A stretch of DNA of 19,521 nucleotides from UBA1189 sp045647345 (GTDB lineage: Bacteria > Bacteroidota > Bacteroidia > Bacteroidales > Bacteroidaceae). This document shows, piece after piece, positions 14,070 to 19,521 of this stretch. Made by a program: the position numbers and the translations under genes. The notes under the pieces were generated by a model, which did no database searches, was not told where the DNA came from, and saw nothing but the letters and a program-made list of their open reading frames with translations. The stretch covers positions 1 through 19,521 of the forward strand of contig JAZRMG010000065.1 of NCBI GenBank assembly GCA_045647345.1, given 5' to 3'. Position 1 is the first letter of the stretch. Each line of letters begins with the position of its first letter.

Positions 14070-14777
14070 TTAAAAGATACTGATACGCACCAGTTCCTCG
14101 GCTTTGGGGATATCGGAACAATGATCCACGTCGATAATCTTACTAAAGGGGTAGGCCTTCAAATGTAGTCCGTCAGCTACGAGTTGTCGCTGGAAGTTGC
14201 GCATACGCGACTGCCCTTCACCGATACAGCGCTCTAAAGTGACGAGTGACTGGCGCGTGAGGCAATAGATACCGCCCGACACATGATGGCAGCGCTCCTC
14301 GCAGGTGTCGCAGAAGTTGGTAATAGTAAGGTCATCGGCCGTCTGTACATAGAGCGGCTTTTCATCATCAACATAGGAGGTGACAGCCATGAGTCCATCA
14401 AGACTGCTCGCACAGAAGGTGTTGATGTATCGGGCAAACTCATCCTCGGAGAAGACGGTATCGACGGTGGTAAGACAAAAACGCTCTTCGGCAGACAGAT
14501 AATCGCTCAGAGCATAGAGGCTATGCATGGAGCTGGGCGTAGATTGCACTACAATATCGAGTGGAACAGGAAGCGTAAGACTACGCAGATACGCCTCGGT
14601 AGCTGTATGCTGAGCATTGGTAATAACGACAATGCGTGTAGCGCCATTGGCCACGAACACCCGGATGAGACGTCCAATAAGTGTCTCACCCTGTATGCGC
14701 ACCATAGGTTTAGGCACTTCACACCCTTCCTGGGCCAATCGGGAACCTTCGCCAGCAGCGAGAATGGCGTATATCAC
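14070..14777 (-). CDS. NTP-transferase (sugar-phosphate nucleotidyltransferase-like) protein
   Basis: The 235-residue protein has the GT-A-like nucleotidyltransferase fold with the phosphate-binding signature ILAAGEGSRL (5-14), the substrate loop VPKPMVRIQGETLIGR (21-36), a TTVDT metal-site segment (about 103-107) and VSGGIYCL (about 165-172). Such enzymes make NDP-sugars or CDP-alcohols from an NTP and a phosphate; the substrate cannot be read from the sequence. The start is GTG at 14777, chosen because it gives the family N-terminus (MIYAILAAG) and no nearer ATG exists. A heptad repeat array reaches to 5 nt upstream of it. The radical SAM gene follows after 3 nt. Confidence 0.85.
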   Translation of the reverse strand: MIYAILAAGEGSRLAQEGCEVPKPMVRIQGETLIGRLIRVFVANGATRIVVITNAQHTATEAYLRSLTLPVPLDIVVQSTPSSMHSLYALSDYLSAEERFCLTTVDTVFSEDEFARYINTFCASSLDGLMAVTSYVDDEKPLYVQTADDLTITNFCDTCEERCHHVSGGIYCLTRQSLVTLERCIGEGQSRMRNFQRQLVADGLHLKAYPFSKIIDVDHCSDIPKAEELVRISIF

Positions 14778-14782
14778 AACGA

Positions 14783-14875
14783 GTTGAAAGTTGAAAGAGG
14801 AAAGTGGAAAGATGAAAGCGGAACGTTACCATCTGGGCGGCAACAGCTTTCATCTTTCCACTTTATACTTAATCC
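14783..14875. repeat. Heptad repeat arrays arranged as a 19-bp palindrome between pdxA and the nucleotidyltransferase
   Basis: Plus strand: five GNNGAAA heptads (GTTGAAA, GTTGAAA, GAGGAAA, GTGGAAA, GATGAAA) at 14783-14817. After a spacer come TTTCATC, TTTCCAC, TTTATAC and TTAATCC at 14848-14875, the last overlapping the pdxA stop (14869-14871). The arms 14801-14819 and 14846-14864 are perfectly complementary over 19 bp with a 26-nt loop. A stem this long between two genes on the same strand could act as an attenuator or partial terminator. The array fills nearly the whole 91-nt spacer. Confidence 0.8.
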
Positions 14876-15948
14876 AATTTTAGTTTGTCACTATCGTCAC
14901 GCTTCTCAAAATAGAGTTTACGCAGCGGATTACAATGCGCCTCGGCATCGCGCTTTCGGTTACGATAGATATCGATAGCCATGTAGAGTGCCTGACGGAA
15001 CGAATCGGCCGAAGCCTCATTCTTGCCGGCGATATCAAATGCCGTGCCATGGTCGGGCGAGGTACGCACGATAGGAAGACCTGCGGTGAAGTTCACACCA
15101 TTCTCCATTGCCAACACCTTGAAGGGGGTGAGGCCCTGGTCGTGATACATGGCTAACACACCATCAAAATGCGAATATGTGCCATTGCCCATGAAGCCAT
15201 CAGCTGGGAAAGGTCCAAAACATATCACCCCCTGCTCGCGCATAGCCTTGATGGCAGGAGTGATGATGGTATCCTCTTCAGAACCGATGACACCACCATC
15301 GCCAGCATGGGGATTGAGAGCAAGTACAGCAATGCGCGGTGCACCAATACCGAAATCTCTCTTGAGCGAAGCGTTGAAGATAGCCAACTTCTCCTGAATG
15401 AGTTCTTGAGTGAGCGTAGAGGCTATCCTGGACACAGGCACATGCCCGGTAACAAGAGCCACGCGCAAATCCTCGTTGGCAAGTATCATTAGCGCCTTTT
15501 CCCCCTCACCCACACTCTGTTCTATGTATTCGGTATGGCCTGGGAAGGGAAAATTCTCAGATTGTATCATCTGCTTGTGGATTGGAGCCGTAACGAGTAC
15601 GTCAAACAACCCCTCCTTGTACTCCGATATCGCCTTCTCAAGAGCATCAAAAGCTGCTTTACCAGACTCCTTGGTAGGTTTTCCCAAATCCACCTTCACC
15701 TCATCATCACAGCTGTTGACCACATTGAGGCGGCCATTCACAGCCTCGGCAGCCGAGTTGACGATTGTAAATGAGGTCTCCAGCTCAAGCCCCTTGCGGT
15801 GATAGGTCATCACCTTGGGTGAGCCATATACGATAGGAGTACAGAGTTCCAACATTGTGGGATCCTCGAAAGCCTTCAGAATCACCTCGTACCCTATGCC
15901 GTTGACATCGCCCTGTGTGATGCCGATTCTTATCTTGTTATGTTCCAT
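14869..15948 (-). CDS. pdxA: 4-hydroxythreonine-4-phosphate dehydrogenase
   Basis: PdxA oxidises 4-phospho-hydroxy-L-threonine with NAD(P)+ in the DXP-dependent route to pyridoxal phosphate. The 359-residue protein is full length and shows the family motifs: GITQGDVNGIGYEV (9-22), the substrate region TAPIHKQ (120-126), metal ligands H169 in TGHVP, H214 in LNPHAGDGG and H269 in MYHDQGLTPFK, and RTSPDHGTAFDIAG (295-308). The last residues (KLKLD) are coded close to the heptad repeat, so the extreme C-terminus may have been reshaped. It starts 10 nt after the rlmN stop. The enzyme supplies PLP, the cofactor of the ilvE product and many others. Confidence 0.95.
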   Translation of the reverse strand: MEHNKIRIGITQGDVNGIGYEVILKAFEDPTMLELCTPIVYGSPKVMTYHRKGLELETSFTIVNSAAEAVNGRLNVVNSCDDEVKVDLGKPTKESGKAAFDALEKAISEYKEGLFDVLVTAPIHKQMIQSENFPFPGHTEYIEQSVGEGEKALMILANEDLRVALVTGHVPVSRIASTLTQELIQEKLAIFNASLKRDFGIGAPRIAVLALNPHAGDGGVIGSEEDTIITPAIKAMREQGVICFGPFPADGFMGNGTYSHFDGVLAMYHDQGLTPFKVLAMENGVNFTAGLPIVRTSPDHGTAFDIAGKNEASADSFRQALYMAIDIYRNRKRDAEAHCNPLRKLYFEKRDDSDKLKLD

Positions 15949-15958
15949 TATTTATATG

Positions 15959-17005
15959 TTATGATTTTGTTTGTTTCAGTTTCTTTGTCGAGAGCATACC
16001 GCATGCTGCATAGATATCTTCACCGCGTGATGCTCGTATCGTGGTGAAGAGTCCGTGCCTTGTGAGGTAGTCGCGGAAGGCCACCATGCGCTCCATGGGC
16101 ACACCATCGAGTTCAGAATCAGGAATGGCATGGAAACGTATGAGGTTGATGCGACATTGCAGCCCATCGAGCAGGCGGACGAGCTTGCGGGCATCGGCCA
16201 ACGTATCGTTCACCCCATCAAAGAGGATATACTCGAACGACAGACGACGCTGCCCCGTGAAGTCATACTGACGCAACACCTCCACCATCTCGGTGATGGA
16301 ATAGATGCGCTCGGCAGGCATCAGCTCAGAGCGAAGCTGTGGTGTGGGAGCATGCAGACTGATGGCGAGATGACACTCGCTCTCGTCGAGAAAGCGCTTG
16401 AGGTTACCCTTCACGCCAACAGTCGAGAGCGTGATGCGCCGTGGACTCCATGCCATCAGCTTGGGATCGGTAAGCAAACGCAGTGCCTTCAGCACCTCGT
16501 CAGTATTGTCGAGCGGTTCGCCCATGCCCATCATCACCACATTGGTGAGCGATGCGCTCTCGGGGATAGCATAGAACTGGTTGAGTATCTCACCGGCCGT
16601 AAGGTGTGCACTGAAGCCCTGACGGCCCGTCATGCAGAAGGCACAATGCATCTTGCAGCCCACTTGTGACGACACACACAGCGTGGCTCGGTCGTCATCG
16701 GGGATATATACTGCCTCAACGAACTGACCCTCGCGTATCTTGAACAGGTATTTGATGGTGCCGTCCACCGAGTGAATACCCTCTACAGGATCAGTGACAC
16801 CCACCTCGTAGTGCAGGCTCAGTGCCTCTCGGTGCTTGAGCGAAAGGTTGGTCATGTCGGCTATCGAGCGTGCCCGCTTCACATATACCCACTCCATCAT
16901 CTGACGTGCCGCAAAGCCCGGCATACCCATCTCCTTGGCCACCGCCTGCATCTCGGCGAGATCCATTCCCAACAGTTTTTTCTTCGGTTCGCTCACAAGC
17001 ATCAT
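15959..17005 (-). CDS. rlmN: Dual-specificity 23S rRNA / tRNA adenine-C2 methyltransferase
   Basis: RlmN is a radical SAM enzyme that methylates C2 of A2503 in 23S rRNA and of A37 in certain tRNAs. In the 348-residue form the cluster motif is GCKMHCAFC (C117, C121, C124), preceded by CVSSQVG. The SAM-binding GMGEP motif and ITLSTVG follow. The C-terminal GEDIYAACGML contains the cysteine (about C335) that carries the methyl group in the ping-pong mechanism. The frame continues to 17068, but the promoter box at 17019-17026 lies inside that extension, so the ATG at 17005 (or 17002 next to it) is preferred. pdxA follows after 10 nt. Confidence 0.95.
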   Translation of the reverse strand: MMLVSEPKKKLLGMDLAEMQAVAKEMGMPGFAARQMMEWVYVKRARSIADMTNLSLKHREALSLHYEVGVTDPVEGIHSVDGTIKYLFKIREGQFVEAVYIPDDDRATLCVSSQVGCKMHCAFCMTGRQGFSAHLTAGEILNQFYAIPESASLTNVVMMGMGEPLDNTDEVLKALRLLTDPKLMAWSPRRITLSTVGVKGNLKRFLDESECHLAISLHAPTPQLRSELMPAERIYSITEMVEVLRQYDFTGQRRLSFEYILFDGVNDTLADARKLVRLLDGLQCRINLIRFHAIPDSELDGVPMERMVAFRDYLTRHGLFTTIRASRGEDIYAACGMLSTKKLKQTKS

Positions 17006-17018
17006 GTTTAAGTTAACG

Positions 17019-17050
17019 CAAAGGTATATAAAAGCGAGCGAATAAACAAG
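17019..17050 (-). promoter_or_regulatory. Promoter of the rlmN-pdxA operon
   Basis: On the minus strand CTTG (17047-17050, one off from TTTG), a 20-nt spacer and TACCTTTG (17019-17026, exact TAnnTTTG) form a promoter. The start point would fall near 17010-17014, leaving a very short leader before ATG 17005 or 17002. Confidence 0.65.
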
Positions 17051-17068
17051 ATTACCAAATAAATTCAC

Positions 17069-17076
17069 TACATTTG
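17069..17076 (+). promoter_or_regulatory. -7 box of the SGNH esterase-glycosyltransferase unit
   Basis: TACATTTG matches TAnnTTTG exactly, 36 nt before the ATG at 17113. No clear TTTG is found 19-21 nt upstream. It is divergent from the rlmN promoter. Confidence 0.45.
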
Positions 17077-17112
17077 CAGTAACTATTCATCCATGCAATA
17101 AAATATCAAGCT

Positions 17113-17922
17113 ATGAAAAGAGCCATCACCACCTACCTTCTGTGCCTACTGGCCGTATTGCCCCTCGCATCGCAAATCACCATCACTCATCCGTGGATCG
17201 GAAAGCGCGTAGCCTACTTCGGCGACTCCATCACCGACCCGCGCACCAGGGGAGCAAAGAAAAAGTACTGGGGATTCCTGCAAGACTGGCTACAGATAAC
17301 ACCTCTCGTATATGGCGTAAGCGGACGACAGTGGAATGACATACCCCGCCAGGCCAACAAGCTGCGCGAGGAGCATGGCGACAACTTCGATGCCATCCTC
17401 ATCTTCATGGGTACCAACGACTACAACAATGCTGTACCCATAGGCGAATGGTACACCGAGAGCATGGAGCGCGTAGAGTATGGACACCGGTACGCCAAGC
17501 GCATGGAAGACCGCATGCGCCGCCGTCCCGCGATGACCGACGACACCTACCGTGGCCGCATCAACATCGCCATGGATTCCCTGAAGCGTATGTTCCCCAC
17601 CAAGCAGATCGTACTGCTCACCCCCATACACCGTGGAGGATTCTATGCTAACGAGACCAACTGGCAATGCACCGAGGACTACCGCAACCGTTGTGGCGAA
17701 TACCTCGACGCCTACGTAGCATCGGTCAAAGAGGCCGGCAACGTATGGGCTGTACCCGTCATCGACCTTGGCGCCCTGTCGGGACTGTATCCTCTCCTCG
17801 ATGAGCACAAGCAATACTTCACCAACAAAGACACCGATGCCCTGCATCCCAACGATGCCGGACACGAACGCATGGCACGCACCCTGATGTATCAGCTCAT
17901 CGCATTGCCCTGCACCTATTGA
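17113..17922 (+). CDS. Exported SGNH/GDSL-type hydrolase (esterase)
   Basis: The 269-residue protein starts with a signal peptide (MKRAITTYLLCLLAVLPLAS, cleaved near residue 20-21). It carries the SGNH blocks: the nucleophile S39 in YFGDSITDPR, G68 in VYGVSGRQW, N102 in MGTNDYNNA, and the D242/H245 pair in DALHPNDAGH. These enzymes hydrolyse acyl or acetyl esters on carbohydrates, lipids or other compounds; in this group, polysaccharide deacetylation is common. The substrate is not determinable. A glycosyltransferase gene starts 28 nt downstream on the same strand, consistent with a role in making or trimming a surface glycan, but that link is inference. Confidence 0.9.
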   Translation: MKRAITTYLLCLLAVLPLASQITITHPWIGKRVAYFGDSITDPRTRGAKKKYWGFLQDWLQITPLVYGVSGRQWNDIPRQANKLREEHGDNFDAILIFMGTNDYNNAVPIGEWYTESMERVEYGHRYAKRMEDRMRRRPAMTDDTYRGRINIAMDSLKRMFPTKQIVLLTPIHRGGFYANETNWQCTEDYRNRCGEYLDAYVASVKEAGNVWAVPVIDLGALSGLYPLLDEHKQYFTNKDTDALHPNDAGHERMARTLMYQLIALPCTY

Positions 17923-17950
17923 TAGTAAACACGCACCATTTTCCCACCCT

Positions 17951-19390
17951 ATGACACACGCTATAGACTGTTTCGTACCCCACATGAGCGCTACACTGCG
18001 TAACGAGCTCTCGGCATGCGCACCCATCAGCAACATATATCCCATCTATAATAAGGAAGAGGACCTCGTCCCCTTCATTCCCATCGAGCGCAACCTGTCG
18101 ACCGAGGAGCTGAAGTCCATCGCCGAGCGCTGCAGCGCCCACTACATGCTCCTCTATACCCATGCAGGAGCACTCCACCTGGGCTACCGCGCCGTAGAGC
18201 GTATGCTACGCACCGCCACCGAGAGCCGTGCCGACTGGGTATACAGCAACTACCACGTAGTGCGGCAAGGAGCCACACTGGCAGTACCCACCAACGAATA
18301 CCAAGAGGGCAGCTTGAGAGACGACTTCGACTTTGGCCCCTTGGTGCTCGTGCGTACCGAAGCCGTGAAGCAGTTCCTCGCTACCTCTCCCGACGAGATG
18401 TGCCACGCCGCACTATACCAGCTGCGCCTCTACATCAGCCGCACAGGACTACTGACACACATCAACGAGTACCTCTACACCGAGGGCGAGCTCGACACAC
18501 GCACCTCGGGCGAGCGCCAGTTTGACTATGTAGACCCGCGCAACCGACAGATACAGGTCGAGATGGAGCGTGCCTGCACGGTACACCTCAAGGCCGTAGG
18601 CGCCTACATCGACCACCACACGCTGCAGACCATAGACACCACAGCAGGTGACTTCCCCTACGAGGCCACCGTCATCATCCCCGTCAAGAACCGTGCCCGC
18701 ACCATCGGCGACGCCATCCGCTCGGTACTGTCACAGCAGACCGACTTCCCCTTCAACCTCATCGTAGTAGACAACCACTCGACCGACGGCACAGGAGAGA
18801 TTATCTCTCAATTGACAATTCACAATTCACAATTGACAATGATCACCCCCGAGCGCAGTGACCTCGGCATCGGCGGTTGCTGGGACCTTGCCATCCGTCA
18901 CCCGCAGTGTGGGCGCTATGCCGTACAGCTCGACAGCGACGACCTCTACAGCGACCCCCACACCCTGCAGCGCATCGTCGACACCTTCCGCCGCGAGCGC
19001 TGTGCCATGGTGGTAGGCAGCTACCGCCTGTGCAACTTCGCCCTGGAGACCCTCCCTCCCGGTGTCATCGACCATCGTGAGTGGACTGCCGAGAACGGCA
19101 TGAACAACGCCCTGCGCATCAATGGCCTCGGCGCTCCCCGAGCCTTCTACACACCCGTCATCCGCGAGATAGGCTTCCCCAACGTGAGCTACGGCGAAGA
19201 CTATGCCGTAGGCATCGCCATCAGCCGCACCTACCGTCTGGGCCGCATCTATGAACCCATCTACCTCTGCCGCCGTTGGGAAGGCAACAGCGATGCCGCC
19301 CTCAGTCCCGACCGCGTAGCCGCACACAACCACTACAAGGACAGCCTGCGCACCCAGGAGATACGGGCAAGAAAGCAGGTTAAGAAATAA
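17951..19390 (+). CDS. Family 2 glycosyltransferase with an extra N-terminal domain
   Basis: The 479-residue protein has a complete GT-A family 2 domain at about 240-440. It contains ATVIIPVKNRARTIGDAIRSV, LIVVDNHSTDGT, LGIGGCWDLAI, the metal motif QLDSDD (D328, D330) and YGEDYAVGIAI near the acceptor site. No membrane segment is seen. The first 230 residues look like a second, degenerate GT-A-like fold (NIYPIYNKEEDLVPF, YMLLYTHAGALHLGY, WVYSNYHVV), without a full DxD motif. Residues 286-297 (SQLTIHNSQLTM) are coded by heptad repeats located between the second beta-alpha unit and the LGIGG loop. The sugar donor and acceptor are unknown. It follows the SGNH hydrolase by 28 nt. Confidence 0.85.
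   Translation: MTHAIDCFVPHMSATLRNELSACAPISNIYPIYNKEEDLVPFIPIERNLSTEELKSIAERCSAHYMLLYTHAGALHLGYRAVERMLRTATESRADWVYSNYHVVRQGATLAVPTNEYQEGSLRDDFDFGPLVLVRTEAVKQFLATSPDEMCHAALYQLRLYISRTGLLTHINEYLYTEGELDTRTSGERQFDYVDPRNRQIQVEMERACTVHLKAVGAYIDHHTLQTIDTTAGDFPYEATVIIPVKNRARTIGDAIRSVLSQQTDFPFNLIVVDNHSTDGTGEIISQLTIHNSQLTMITPERSDLGIGGCWDLAIRHPQCGRYAVQLDSDDLYSDPHTLQRIVDTFRRERCAMVVGSYRLCNFALETLPPGVIDHREWTAENGMNNALRINGLGAPRAFYTPVIREIGFPNVSYGEDYAVGIAISRTYRLGRIYEPIYLCRRWEGNSDAALSPDRVAAHNHYKDSLRTQEIRARKQVKK
18804..18845 (+). repeat. Heptad tandem repeat inside the glycosyltransferase gene
   Basis: Four consecutive near-identical units are present: ATTGACA, ATTCACA, ATTCACA, ATTGACA (18811-18838), flanked by TCTCTCA and ATGATCA. 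Three 7-mers make seven codons, so the protein shows SQLT twice, seven residues apart. The array is translated without breaking the frame. Confidence 0.8.
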
Positions 19391-19416
19391 GACACCCGTA
19401 ATAAGCTATTGGTGTC
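19391..19416 (+). terminator. Possible weak terminator after the glycosyltransferase
   Basis: GACACC (19391-19396) pairs with GGTGTC (19411-19416), with an inner AATA/TATT pairing. It begins right after the stop codon. The stem is short and lacks a T run. The remaining bases to 19521 hold no recognisable gene: the longest minus-strand reading is an 18-codon ORF. Confidence 0.3.
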
Positions 19417-19521
19417 CGATAAAGTTTCATCAACTCAATATCTCATGTGAATAGGCGTCTTGATTGTGATATTTGCGGTTGTTTTTCATTTATAAGCCGA
19501 GCGATTCGTTCAACCTAATAC

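Noticed and set aside
17006..17068. Longer N-terminus for RlmN
   Set aside because: The extension runs through the promoter -7 box at 17019-17026 and adds a hydrophobic stretch not found in RlmN.
17290..18045. 251-codon minus-strand ORF opposite the SGNH hydrolase
   Set aside because: The valine- and glycine-rich translation is typical of antisense reading, and the plus strand has complete SGNH motifs and a signal peptide.
19391..19521. Start of an insertion sequence at the right edge
   Set aside because: The bases after the glycosyltransferase look unlike its coding sequence, and a minus-strand 18-codon ORF starts with ATGAAAAACAAC, but there is no transposase motif or confirmed terminal repeat, and the window ends too soon to judge.

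Overview
The window looks like a chromosomal segment of a Bacteroidales bacterium (phylum Bacteroidota). Evidence is the Bacteroidota promoter grammar (TTTG, about 20 nt, TAnnTTTG) ahead of several genes, a type IX secretion (T9SS) C-terminal sorting domain on the CotH-family protein, and family types typical of the group (DUF389/TIGR00341, DUF4080 radical SAM, stand-alone GH35). The T9SS domain hints at a Prevotella-, Paraprevotella- or Porphyromonas-like lineage rather than a classical gut Bacteroides, but the species cannot be fixed from sequence alone.

Layout. 1-416: 3' end of a probable DUF389 membrane protein, closed by a strong hairpin. 536-1769 (minus): a small unit of a lipoprotein, an unlisted 35-residue exported peptide and a DUF805 membrane protein. 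1770-2377: a 608-base gene-free stretch holding the lipoprotein promoter, a 300-bp element with long terminal inverted repeats and an internal palindrome, and a terminator-like hairpin. 2378-3403 (minus): ilvE. 3584-7093 (minus): a tightly packed four-gene operon (ATP-grasp, CDP-alcohol phosphatidyltransferase, flippase-like membrane protein, HAD protein) with its own promoter; it looks like a lipid head-group pathway. 7162-11575 (minus): a CotH-family secreted protein followed by a GH35 beta-galactosidase. 11654-12445 (plus): NudC-like NADH pyrophosphatase, divergent from the CotH gene through mirror-image promoters. 12429-17005 (minus): rlmN, pdxA, a sugar-type nucleotidyltransferase and a B12-binding radical SAM protein, probably one transcription unit interrupted by a palindromic repeat. 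17113-19390 (plus): a secreted SGNH esterase and a family 2 glycosyltransferase.

Two layers are not explained by the genes. The first is the 300-bp inverted-repeat element at 1930-2229. The second is a family of degenerate 7-bp tandem repeats found at four places: twice inside the ATP-grasp gene, once inside the glycosyltransferase gene, and once as a palindrome filling the pdxA-nucleotidyltransferase spacer. Inside genes these heptads are translated, giving low-complexity stretches such as SQLTIHNSQLTM. The best candidate for an undescribed system is the 3584-7093 operon. Its CDP-alcohol phosphotransferase has an off-register fourth aspartate, its HAD protein lacks the usual second acidic residue of motif I, and its ATP-grasp enzyme has no assignable substrate.
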